DNA from: Membranipora membranacea
Lineage: Eukaryota; Bryozoa; Gymnolaemata; Cheilostomatida; Membraniporidae
Assembly (NCBI GenBank): GCA_914767715.1
Contig: OU612070.1
Span: 15,083,501-15,147,500, forward strand
Direction: 5' to 3'
Length of the DNA stretch: 64,000 nt
Positions 22,510-33,710 of the stretch are shown piece by piece. The notes under the pieces are model-generated. The model did not search any database. It was not told the DNA's origin and saw nothing but the letters and a program-made list of their open reading frames with translations. Position numbers and translations under genes: made by a program. How positions within the stretch are numbered: the first letter of the stretch is position 1; each line of letters begins with the position of its first letter.

Positions 22510-24577
22510 AAAATTAGATTGAACCACAAATTCGAAGCATGGAACCATAGTGATTGTAGGTGCGGTGCGCTGCATTGTTGCCCCCACCATTCACTGGGAG
22601 TGTTCGCTAATTGTATTGTCATTGTGTGGCCTGATTAGTGCTAGGCTATGTATGCTTTCATGCCCAATTAGCTGCACTGTCTTGCTGTGTTTGTGTGGAT
22701 AAATCAGTTGCCCATAGGAGCTTTATGTGTTGTGTCATACAATTTCACTAAAGTACTTATGCTCCACCGTTCTATTTGGTGTTTATAATTTATATTCTAT
22801 TTTACTGCGCAAAGGTGTTTCTTAAACAAACCAAGGGAGTCAAAAAGGTAAATATAATTTATATCATCATTTTATGTAGGGTTAGTTTGTTTAGATAATA
22901 ATAATTGTGATATTTTTCTTGCGTTAGTGGTAAATCTGTTAGTAAACGAAATTAATACGGTTTAACATTTGTGATAATTGATTTGAGTGTTTTCTCCCAC
23001 TTTTAGAATTAGCATTAATTTAATGACGGCAAATTGAGGTACAACAGTTTTCAAGTTTTCAGCACTTGATTTTTATATGCTTTTAATTTCAGTTTCACGA
23101 TATCTGTGAACTTGAGATAACCACCATTCTGTTTAATCCACCCACCGATGGCCAGTACAGATATTAAGGTTTGTTCAACATAAGGTTTAATGTCAATTTC
23201 AACTGTGGTTGTCCGATATCTATTATGGCTGGAGCAACGGCATGATTTGTATGTAAACAGTTGAAATGATTTTATAGTCTATTCTCATAAACTGATTGTT
23301 TCCTCATGCTTATGAGCAGACTGGGGACTGTGAAAAAAATGTTTGTTAGCAAGGTACTGCTCACAAATAGTATCTAGACTTTTGATAATGAAACTGTTAA
23401 ATGTGTTTGATGCCAGCCGTAAGAGCATTGCCTAGAACAGCAATCATCAACTAATGCTAAACCGTACCCTTTGTTTTGGGATGAAAATTTTTATTTATGA
23501 ATATTTTTTTTATGCAAGAAGAAATTTAAAATACCAGTTCATTAAGGTATTTAGCATTTATTATCAAATGTCTTCATTATAACCAATAATTTTGGTATGA
23601 ACATAGCTATAGCAGCCAGCTATTTCTGTGCTGTTTGCGCTTTCCTTTTGTTCCAAGTTATATAGCTACTTTTATGACTCATTTGTTTTAACCATCAGCT
23701 CAGCAAGAGGAAGGTTTTTCTCTGGCCGCCGTTAAATTTACTCATGTTTTCAACTCGCTCCAAGAAACGTTATAGAACCCTACACCATGTAAGTTTAATT
23801 TTTTTTAAAGAATAAGGTTAATCTGATGCGTTATTATATGTAGCAAACTGTTTGTGGAGATTTCTATCAATTGCTATGGCTGTAACTTAATTTTGAGCGC
23901 GTATTATTATCTCAAGGTTCCATATTCATTATTATCATGCAAACAAACGTTATATAAGACTATATATACCCTTTTTAGCGGTGTTAATTATTAGCTTGGA
24001 GGAGTTATGTTCTCAACAACAGCTGGTTAATTCAACGTCCTCTCCTATCAATAATTGTAAGAGCTTAAATTAATTTTGAAATTCGTGTACTTTGTATTGT
24101 TTTTTGTCTTGTTTGTAATTCTGATTTAATTTTATGTTTCGCTTCGTCGCATACCACATGTTAAATCGTTTCATCTTGTCTTGTTCCATCGTTACATTGT
24201 CAGTATTCTTATAGGTTACGTCTTCTAAATAAAATAATTACCCGCAAGTCAGTTGGCAATTAATACGGACGCCGTATACCAGCACACCCTTCCTTCACAC
24301 TAAAAATCAATGCTGTGATTGATCAAATTGTTAATGTAGTTAGCTCGACAACTATTTCAAGCCAAGTGCATTTAATTTATCCTAAAGCTAAGATTGTCAG
24401 CCAAGTATAGGGAATCATGTTATTGTTAACTAGTTAAGCATTGCACAAGCACATAATAACCCCTACAAGCAAGTGGAAAAAAAACATCTGGAAGCATTTT
24501 CCCTCTACCATCATACTTGGTATTGAGCACAGTGGTGCTTGGGGCAGAGACAGCCTTTTGACCCAAAATACAACATG

Positions 24578-24805
24578 CTGTTTGCTAAGAAACAGAAGAT
24601 TGGGCTGCCCCTAAAGAGGGACTCAAGGTGCCCTAATCCTCATACTGAGAATGTGATACATTCTAGAAAACTAGAATGCATCCTAGAGGTGAGGCCATAG
24701 AGGACCTCCTAATCATAAGTGTGCAGCAAGCTGCCAAAACTGAACTGGCACTAATCGGCCATTGGCAGTGACACTTTGATCTTAGCCAATAGACCGAGAA
24801 GCGAT
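24578..24805 (-). mobile_element. SINE-like element with U2 snRNA-derived head, copy 1
   Basis: On the minus strand it begins ATCGCTTCTCGG, then GGCTAAGATCAAAGTGT. This is the first ~33 nt of U2 snRNA with a few changes; it then leaves U2 where the branch-point recognition sequence (GTAGTA) should be. The following ~190 nt (GATTAGTGCC, TTGGCAGCTTG, AGGAGGTCC, GGCCTCACCTCTAGGATGCA, TCCCTCTTTAGGGGCAGCCC) are shared with 26,449-26,678. Both copies end near AAACAG. No flanking duplication is obvious here. It is not a functional U2 gene. Confidence 0.78.
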
Positions 24806-26434
24806 CGTCAAATTCTAATTCATTTTAATATGTGACAGGGACTTTTTTATTTATATATACATAGATTCAAATCTGATCTTTTAAGTGTCATCTGTGTGTA
24901 TTTGGCCCCAACTAGGTGTCACTCAAAAATAAGGAGTCATTTTATATGACCCACAAAAAAATTTTCAGTCTTAAATCCTCTTAAATAATCATGTTGTGCA
25001 TCCTTAACCCAATAGTAATTAATGGTAGATAAAATAGCCTGACATGGTCGGACAACTCCGATGCAAAGATATGCCCTACACACTGATAGCCACTATATAT
25101 ATATACATATATGAATCACTCATTGTCCAGGGTTTTTATGGGTACAATAGTGAGATATATAATATATGACACTTTATTGCACAAATGTGTGTATATATAT
25201 TTATATATGTGACAGCACTCACAACACATTCTGTAACATCTTTCTCTTTTACTGTCAGATATTGTTTTATATCTAGTGAGTCAGAAGTACACTCCGCAGT
25301 CCAATCAACTGTTCAATAAAGATGTGAGTATGGCAAATCCAACGCAATAACCATGACTTGATAAACTTTTATTGCAGATCTTTGCAATAGACTGAGTAAT
25401 GTTCTAATCAGTGTGGCAGTGGACAGCACATGGGAAGGGTTCGGAGTTAGAGGTACAAGATCTGCCTGCTCATATTCCCCTGGAACTCAACCTGCTATCA
25501 GAATGCATCTATGTTTTGACTCAATATGTGGCAGCCATGTTAGAGTCACAATGGTAGAAGGAAATAATTGGTTTAACACATATGAGCTTGAGGTCCACGG
25601 GTAAAATGAGTGTTGTCAGAATTAATGAAACGGGTTACCTTCCTGGCATATAGTTTTGCACTGATTATGATTATTGTGTTCAGTTTGAACCTAATCTTAC
25701 TAGGCAGACCAGTCTTATTGATGACATAGATAGTATAGAAGAAGCTCTAGAGGTAAGGCTGGGAATTCAGAACTAATAACTAATGACACAAAATTGCCTC
25801 ACTGAAAAGAGTAGGTGAATAGAGGTTGACTATATTCAAGAAACCCCTATTTTACTAACTAGTTGTTATTTACTAATAAGATTTTGTTGCATTTCATTTT
25901 ATCAGGAGTTTTCAATGACTTACACAATTTTGTGAATCTTTTTTGTATTATTCAGATCACTTATTCATGTCGGTTTGTGATGCTCTTTTGAGCTTGCAGT
26001 TGAAATAGAATAGAGTTATAGTTTTCAAACGGAGTAATTTTGTTATATATTGTTCCCATATTGTTTAGTTGCAAAGTGATAAACACAAAGGTGTGTATGT
26101 ATGCTGCATTGTATCATTGTGTGATGAAATCACTTTGTTGAAAATTGTATGTATGTAGTTTCAATTTTCACATTTATGGAGTTGTGCTCACTAACAAGTG
26201 AGAAGTGTCAGATTATATCCAAAATATAACAACGGCCATGACAATGCAATCTAGATACTGCACCTTTCTTTAACTTACTTTACCTTACCTTTACTTACTC
26301 ATTTACGGGATTAATGTCAAGAGCTGGACCAAATAAAAAATTTTTTATCTAACCACACAAACCCTGACAAATGTGTTACTGTGTTACTACTCAAAGTCAA
26401 AAATATAAATAACTGCTGTGAGTTTGAAAATGCT

Positions 26435-26692
26435 GTAAAAAGACCTCCCTCGCTTCTCGGCCTAATGGCTAAGATCAAAGTGTCATGGCTAATGGCTGAT
26501 TAGTGCCTGTTTCAGTTTCTGGCAGCTTGATGCACACTCACGATTAGGAGGTCCACCATGGCCTCACCTCTAGGATGCATTCTAGCTTGCTAGGATGTAT
26601 CACACTCCAGTATGAGGACTCCGGGCAACTTGCGTCCCTCTTTAGGGGCAGCCCACCCTCTGTTTTGTCATAAACAGGGTAAAAAGACCTCC
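26435..26692 (+). mobile_element. SINE-like element with U2 snRNA-derived head, copy 2, with target-site duplication
   Basis: The element body is 26,449-26,678. It is flanked by exact 14 bp direct repeats GTAAAAAGACCTCC (26,435-26,448 and 26,679-26,692), the mark of LINE-type target-primed insertion. It starts CTCGCTTCTCGGCC, then GGCTAAGATCAAAGTGT (the U2 5' end), followed by the same ~190 nt body as copy 1. The two copies differ by many point changes, so they inserted independently from related sources. No Pol III A/B boxes are evident, so how it is transcribed is open. Confidence 0.85.
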
Positions 26693-26967
26693 ACCTGCCT
26701 TATGATGCTGTTATTATGCGTGGCCAGGTATTCAGAAAATAGGACATGAGTTGTGTGGGTCGATGTGCCTTTACTTGTGAGGAGATAACTCTCTTTGCTT
26801 CAAAGATGATCACCCCCCTTTTCGAGTCAAACAGATGGGTTATATCAAGCTTACACGCAAAACATTCAAATGTGACATTGGTTTTCCTGTGTAAGGCAAG
26901 TCTTGGTTAATTGAGTTTTCCCTTGGTTCTTTAGTAAATACAAAATTGTTATTTAACTCTCTTATAG
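26693..26967. other. no gene seen
   Basis: Non-coding DNA between the SINE-like element and the receptor exon remnant. I searched it for the earlier GPCR exons and found none. Confidence 0.4.
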
Positions 26968-27238
26968 GAAGGCAAATACACTAGTACTCAGTGCATTTAT
27001 AGTCTTCACTGTCACAATACTTCCGCAATGAGCATGTTGTATATACAACATTGTAAGGGCTGCAGCAAATGGAGGCTTGAATTCTCACAACCCTGCAGAT
27101 GCAACAATAGGTTTCGTTGGCTCTCCCCTAGCCTATCTGAATCCCGCTGCAATTTTTTTTGTGTATGTTTTGGCATCAACAAACCTAAGAAATCTTATAT
27201 GTTGCAAAAAGAGGTTCAATACTGCTGCTCACATGTAA
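26968..27238 (+). pseudogene. GPCR last-exon remnant with in-frame stop
   Basis: An acceptor-like CTTATAG precedes a reading frame homologous to the last coding exon of the receptors at 40 and 46 kb: IVFTVTILPQ, then TGA in place of the expected Ala, then ACCIYNIV, LAYLNPAAIFFVYVLAS (TM7) and a CC/KKR tail to the TAA at 27,236. The TGA falls within TM6. No homologue of exons 1-4 is visible upstream. It is the most diverged of the remnants and has a longer C-terminus. Confidence 0.82.
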
Positions 27239-27470
27239 AGATATTGCATGACCATGACCATACCCGGCTGCGACAACTACCAAGCTGTCTTTAGAGAAGA
27301 GAGCAGTTATTTGAAGTTGTCTCCTCTGATCAAGCAAGAATGCAACTCCTTATTTAGATTATTGTTGTTGATAAATAGGTGATCAGGTTCAGCATTCAGC
27401 TTTCAAGAACATTACTGCTAGTCTTACTAGACCAATCGAGTCCAATCAGCTACAGTTGCATATCCATTAC

Positions 27471-29925
27471 TTACCGTGGCCCAGAAAGCCGGATATAATT
27501 AAACTTATCTGCTGTGAATTTAATTTAAAAAAGGCCTGAATTGAATTAAACATTCCAGTGAATTTAATCAAACTTTTCTGCATTAAACTTTTCTGCATCA
27601 AACTTTCAAGTTCTGTATCAAACTTTTCTCCTCTTAATCAAACTTTTCTACTCTGAATTAAACTTTTCTGTTCTGCATCAAACTTTTCTGTTCTGCATCA
27701 AACTTTTATACCCTGCATCAAACGTTTTGTTCTGCTGCATTAAACTTTTCTACTCTGAATCAAACTTTCCCGCTCTATTGATATCAACCACCCTATATCC
27801 TATGTATTACTGTATGCAGGTCCTCAATCTAGAAATTTGCCTCACAGAATATTTTGGTGCACATTTTGTTAGAAGGAAGATGAAAGATGAGTAACCAGCT
27901 ATTTTTGGGCGTTCCCAGTACAAATATTTTATACCATACATGCAGGTCTATTATTTAAGATTTGGTACCATACAGGCTGTTATCCTCAGCTTTATAAACT
28001 ACAAGTTTTTAATCAGGGAATTTCAATAATACACGGTATAAGAAATCAATACATTTATAAATATTTGTTGAATTCCCAAATAGCTTTGACAGCAAATGGA
28101 AAATCCTTACAAGTGGGACCTTTTGTCGTATACAGTCACGATGAAACTTCAATTTCATTTGTGGGCCTAACCACTACTTTTATCATACTTGTTTCGTAAG
28201 TCAGGAAACAAGCCTATACTAAGGGCAACAGCTTATCACCAGCCCTAGACTGACTGGCCTCAGCCACAAACCTTTCTTATACTATACAAAAAGGGAATTT
28301 TCATTGCTATCTTACTAATGGTAAAGTCATAAAATTTATTTTTCCACTCATTACCAATAATCGATTTCCATGAAATTTCTATAAAAACCAATAATTTATA
28401 ACATTTAAAAAAAATGAAGCAATGTATGGACATTGTTTTCTGCTAGCTTGACAATATGAATTCTTCAGCAATCTAAGTGAGGTCACTACAAATAAATGGG
28501 CTTATGGTTTTGCTGGCCACAATCCTCACCCGAAAACCTAATTCATTCTGTTAGCACGAATCTGACCTAATACCACAATTTCAAACAATTTGTCAAACTT
28601 TTTATTGATACTGATACAAACATGACAATTCACACCAGTGGGTTGCTGCATAACCACACAGGAGATAATACTACTACTTTGATAATAGGGACAGGCTAAA
28701 ATTGCAGTTCAAGAAAACATCCCAATACATTAGGGAAAATTACTGGGAGTTTTTACCTAGGTAATACATACAGATGTAATAATAGTATTCCAAGTGGTGC
28801 GGAGGTTTTTGCAAGAGCCAGCCTCTACTAGGATAATTATTTTAGTAAGAGCAGGTGTCATGAAATAGAATTGAATCTGGTCAGATGCCAGCTCTTTGTT
28901 TTCTATGAGGTTTTATTGCTTTGCATCAGCAGAATGTTATACATTTTTGTTAGCAATCTGACTCATACATACTCAGACTCATACATGATAATAGCTTAGC
29001 TTCAGCGTATAGCCTAACGAAATTTGTGAAAGGATGGGTCCGAAGAGAATGAGACTATCTGTCTGTTGAGGCAATCAACAATTTCTATGATGATACACTT
29101 TTCACATCTATGTGCTGGACGGGTTTAGAATCCAATACATGAAGAAATAATAATCTGTCTAGCAAAGCAAACAGAGGGTCTCCCTGTATAAACCAGTTTA
29201 AATAGAGATTTCTGATATAGCTGTTCAAAATGTTTGGGAGAAACGTATTGTCCATGCTGTGTGACTGTGGCCTTGATAAAGACTGCCATGCAGTTCTATT
29301 GCAAATCATCAATGATGAATGGGGTTGTGTCAGGAGTTGTCCTTTATATTTTAATATATTATTATTTAACTTTAATTGTATTGAAAATTAAGATTTTTCG
29401 ATACTTTTTTGTTTCAGTATATAGGTAAAATTTTTGGATTACTGAATATGTAGATCAATCGTAGTTAGCTGAAACCAAGGAGTTTTTACAGCAAAAGGTC
29501 TCATCTGCTGCCTTTATGGCTTATATAAAACTTAGCAAAAGTATGGTCACATCTGTAAATAATCAAGGGAGATTACTCCGAAAAACATAACCTCAATGAG
29601 GTTATGTTTTTCTTAGTAATCTCCCTTGAAATGAAAGCCTATTGACTATGAACTATTGGTAGACTGAGGACCTACATACAGCAATATATAATATAGGGTG
29701 GTTGATATCAATGGAGCGGAAAAGTTAGGTTCAAAGTAGAAAAGTTTGATTCAGAGTAGCCTAGCAAAGTCTGATGCAGAGTAGAAAAGTTTGATGCAGA
29801 ACAGAAAAGTTTGATGCAGAGAAGTTTGATTAAATTCAATGAAATATTTAATTCAATTCAGGCCATTTTAAATTAAATTCACAGCAGATGAGTTTAGTTT
29901 TATCCGGCTTTCTGGGCCACGGTAA
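27471..29925. mobile_element. 2.45 kb TIR element with repeat-rich inverted ends
   Basis: The left end TTACCGTGGCCCAGAAAGCC is the inverse of the right end GGCTTTCTGGGCCACGGTAA. The inverted repeats extend for about 250-350 bp on each side and both contain short tandem copies of TGCATCAAACTTTTCTGTTC-like units (more on the left). Their inner limits share GGTTGATATCAA and GAGGACCT-type sequence (27,775-27,830 and 29,660-29,715). The interior (27.83-29.66 kb) has no credible ORF, so it looks non-autonomous. ATTAC/TTAC at both flanks may be a short target duplication. Confidence 0.75.
29563..29629. repeat. hairpin with 33 bp arms
   Basis: 29,563-29,595 pairs with 29,597-29,629 around a single A, with two mismatches. 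It starts TCAAGGGAGATTACT. It lies just inside the right inverted repeat of the TIR element. Confidence 0.8.
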
Positions 29926-30551
29926 TTACTACTTACGTAGTACAGTTAACTACACGAAGTGCCTTGTTATTGGAACAACTCACAATTAAAAACAAACTAT
30001 GGGGTCCCCGCGGCGTCAGAATGGAGGGTTGGTATGGTGATGCTTACTTAGTGACCTTATTGAAACCAAAATATGCCTCCTGGTAATTATCTCCTCCTGA
30101 ATATTATTCATACAACTAAAGTTCAAAATTTAGATATGAGGGACGCAAAGTATATTATATAGTCTTTAATTTTTCCATAAACATTCGCTTTAAATCGGGG
30201 CCACTTCAACACACATGCAAGTGTTTTGGCCTATAACTGAATGTGACTCATAATAAGAATGATTGAGCATTTTTCAATTGCTAGCTTTTATCAGTGTCAG
30301 GTGTAAATGAATTAAAAACCAGTCAAATAAGACCATTCAATCATATCATTTTCTCATTCACCACAATTAATAAAGACATTTGACAGCGTTAGCATTCAAC
30401 ATATTCGAGGATGATCAAAGTAAAAATGTTTCAATCCTTGGTATGAATATATTTTATCATGTTTATAATGCAATATTAATTGTTACTTATTATAGCAATC
30501 GCAAAATTTAATTTAGAGACTTCTGTCATTTCCTCTTACCGCAAAGCAGTG

Positions 30552-30928
30552 AATGTACGCTACTGTGCCAACCAGTGAACATGATAACAATCACTTTGAA
30601 TCGACAACAACCACACCGGGTACACATTGTCAGACATCTGCTGTGCCCCAGATCCACACTACACTGAAGCAGCAAAGGAGAAAACTTACAATGATGTTAC
30701 ACATCTGACAATACTACCATTACTGAATTTCAAGCATCCATAGTTTTCACTGTCACAATGCTGCCGCAAGCAGCGTGTTATTGTGAGAGCAGAAAACGGT
30801 TACATTCTTACAATGACACAGATATGGTACTGGGATTAATTGGCTCCAGCCTAGGATATTTAAATCCAGCGGCAAACCTTTTTGTTTATGTTTTGGCATC
30901 CGCAGACCTGAAAAATTGTACATAGTTT
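30552..30928 (+). pseudogene. internally deleted GPCR copy: 5' UTR exon fused to the last exon
   Basis: 30,552-30,723 matches the 5' non-coding exon of the receptor at 36 kb (TACGCTACTGTGCCAACCAG through TACTGAATTTCAAG). It is joined directly to the middle of the last coding exon (CATCCATAGTTTTCACTGTC, TM6). Everything between, about 3.7 kb including exons 1-4, is gone. The joint has AG/CATC microhomology. Small deletions in the TM6-TM7 loop break the frame, although TM7 (LNPAANLFVYVLAS) survives. The 3' flank (to about 31,130) also matches the intact copies. Confidence 0.85.
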
Positions 30929-31130
30929 TAAGAAAAGACTAGGAATGGCTTCTTTGCATAATATGTATATATATATATATATACATATTTACTATACTAT
31001 ATCATTAATATATATCTCTCTATGAACATGCCCAGACCAGAATGCTATAGAGAAGAAAGAGGCATTTCGCAGGGTGTACACTAACATGCTGATCCAGTAT
31101 GAATTGGGGAGTTGGCTTCACCCATCACAG

Positions 31131-32140
31131 CTCAGTTATTTAAAGTCAAAAATGCTCAGTTGTAGTTATCTCCTCCTTACTTTTCCAAAAGCTATCTCCT
31201 TTCTACAGTTTTTAATTCAGAATAACCACATTTGGTCACCTGGAACGTTAGTCAATCAGCTAACTATTCATTTATCTTTCTCTGCAAAAAACTCCAAATC
31301 TGACAAAAAATCTCCATGTTCGTGTTTTTCTGTTTGGGCAGAACTACATTTCGACATGGTAACTCACAGAGATCTGGTTTTTTTTGGAGCATCAGTTCAT
31401 CACATTATCTAAATGAGTTTTTGAGGGCATGTTTGAAATATTTTTTTAACATATTTAAAATTGCGATTTACTTTTTCATTACGGTGTTTATTTCATCCAT
31501 CAGTGCAGTGGCAATGTTGCGCAAGGCAGTGCAAAGAGCCTATATATTTGTAGTTTCTATGCCATTGTGTACAGTTTCAAACAAATTCTAATTGCCTTTT
31601 ATCAAAGGAGTGGAGCAATTTACAAATGACAATGGAGATGCTATACTGAACTTAAACAAAAGAATATTTCTGTTGGTTGATGTACGTTTTCAGTATAGAT
31701 CGTGGTGACCCATCAGTCACCCATGAAATTCTATCAGAATGACTGTAGACCTCAAAATAATTAATATTATTAATATTCCGAAACATGGTTTGGATTTGGC
31801 TTTTTCAGTGGATACTGTTCAATGATAGCATTTTCAAAATACACCCAAATGTTTGAGCTTAAATTTTACTCGAATGTCATCCCAATACTTTTATTATTGA
31901 AAAACACTAATGTACCTATGCTGGACGCGTATAGGATTATGATAACTGTGTGTCTGGTGGGCTCTCCCTTAATAACACACATGATATTCTATGTGAAATA
32001 TTCTGCTGCATTTTCAGTGAGCTGGTTTCTGTATGTTCGACCTTGGTGTATTTATCACCATTAAGGAATTGCAGTCCTGAAATAACCATTGACAGCATTC
32101 ATGTTACGGTTGAATTTGTACATTTTTTTAAAAATCGTGC
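31131..32140. other. no gene seen
   Basis: Short overlapping ORFs without domains or splice support. At about 31,131 the similarity to the flank of the intact GPCR copies stops. Confidence 0.4.
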
Positions 32141-32141
32141 C

Positions 32142-32770
32142 CTGGGACTGCATCTATACTGCAACAAGTTATAATGTTGTTACTTTTGAGGATTCGGTTA
32201 GCCAAACAGGTGGGCTGCCTCAATAAACAACAAATCTGAGATGGCCTCCAAACAAAATTGGAAGCAATTCTTCACGCAGTGCATTGAAACGATCCAAGTA
32301 CAATTGAGACCTCTGCTGGATGAAGATATCAGTTAGAGCAATTACAGACATTGTTTTCTCAGAGTAAATTTTCTAATCCCTCAAGAAAATCTTATTTGTA
32401 AACAACCAGTGTATTGCAGTCTCTGTGTTTCATTACAGGGAAAGAATTTGTTACAGTTGTGCCTTGTTTATCTTTTCCAAGGGATTTAAAGGCAATGTAA
32501 TTTTAGAATATCAAAACCTGAGGATTACCTTTGTGTCTCAAGACTTGTTGCCTCTTATGATATTTATGTATTATAGCATTATTACATCAGATTAAAATTG
32601 AAGGTTGAATTAAATCAGATGTCTTGTCCCAAGCAACATCCTGGAGCGTAGGCGGCAAAATTTGTTGCCTTAGTGGCCAGGCCGCAATATCTGCGCCAGG
32701 TTGCTCTCTGTTTGCAGGCAGGTTGGAGCACACCTGGGTTCCAACCAAAGCCCAGTGCTAGATAATTTGT
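32142..32770. repeat. direct duplication, copy 1
   Basis: It matches 33,126-33,710 in the same orientation with few differences: ACTGCATCTATACTGCAA, TTGAGGATTCGGTTAGCCAA, CATTGTTTTCTCAGAGT and AGGTTGCTCTCTGTTTGCAG. An extra ~35 nt near 32,555-32,590 is absent from copy 2. A fragment (GCAGGTCGGAGCACACCTGG) also occurs at 62,850, so part of it is a dispersed repeat. No ORF. Confidence 0.8.
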
Positions 32771-33125
32771 AATTTCTGCTCAGTCCAAATATATTTTCCA
32801 ACCAGCATTCCAAGCCCGAAACCCCAGTTCTGATACAAAAAATTTAGCCCATATTGAGTGCCCCGTTTATTTAGACCAATTTTATTGCATCTAAAATATT
32901 ATATCATATTATGTTGAATCAATAGGCTCTAGTGGCTGGCTACTCATATATTAACATTTTTGCAATCGACCATGACACCTTGTCGACATTCAATTATCCA
33001 CACTCTCTTTACTCAACAAAAACATGGTCCATGCTTCTAAAAAGTTATACAAGGTTGCGATCACTTCACTCTTGGTTAGCCGGGTAAACCTTCTTCCGAG
33101 AGTTATTGCACACTCAAGTAGAGGG

Positions 33126-33710
33126 TGCCCTGAGACTGCATCTATACTGCAAAAAGTTATAATGTTGTTACTTTTGAGGATTCGGTTAGCCAAACAGGTG
33201 GGCTGCCTCAATAAACAACAAATCTGAGATGGCCTCCAAACAAAATCTGAAGCAATTCTCCACGCGGTGCATTGAAATGATCCAATTACAATTGAGACCT
33301 AAGCTGGATGAAGATATCAGTTAGAGCAATTACAGACATTGTTTTCTCAGAGTGAATTTTCTAATCCCTCAAGAAAATCTTATTTGTAAACAACCAGTTG
33401 TATTGCAGTCTCTGTGTTTCATTACAGGGAAAGAATTTGTTACTGTTGTGCCTTGTTTATCTTTTCCAAATGATTTAAAGGCAATGTAATATTAGAATAT
33501 CAAAACCTGAGGATAACCTTCGTGTCTCAAGACTGATTAAAATTGAAGGTTGATTTAAATCAGATGTCTTGTCACAAGCCACATCCCGGAGCATAAGCGG
33601 CGAAATTCGTTGCCTTAGTGGCCAGGCCACAATATCTGCGCCAGGTTGCTCTCTGTTTGCAGGCAGGTCGGAGCACACCTGGGTGCCAACCAAAGCCCAG
33701 TAGACGATGG
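33126..33710. repeat. direct duplication, copy 2
   Basis: Partner of 32,142-32,770, offset by about 0.95-0.98 kb. The spacer 32,771-33,125 is unique. Non-coding. Confidence 0.8.

Larger units (their letters stand above)
19900..26010. mobile_element. ~6 kb block bounded by long diverged inverted repeats
   Basis: About 19,900-20,470 is the reverse complement of about 25,380-26,010 with moderate divergence. Matching landmarks, left against right: CTCAAAAGAGTATCACAA with its inverse near 25,990; GTGTGTAAGTCAT near 20,005 and 25,915; GTTAACTATATTCAACC near 20,107 and 25,825; ACCCGTGGACCTCAAGCTCA near 20,240 and 25,590; GCAGGCAGATCTTGT near 20,350 and 25,460. The interior holds two candidate exons, a perfect palindrome and a U2-headed element. 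It may be an old large TIR transposon or an inverted duplication. Confidence 0.6.

Noticed and set aside
24578-24805. Functional U2 snRNA gene
   Set aside because: Similarity ends after about 33 nt, and the branch-point recognition sequence, Sm site and 3' stem-loops of U2 are not present.
31074-32174. Cluster of overlapping short ORFs suggesting a membrane protein
   Set aside because: Phe/Leu/Ile-rich only because of AT-rich DNA; no splice sites or conservation with the neighbouring receptors.
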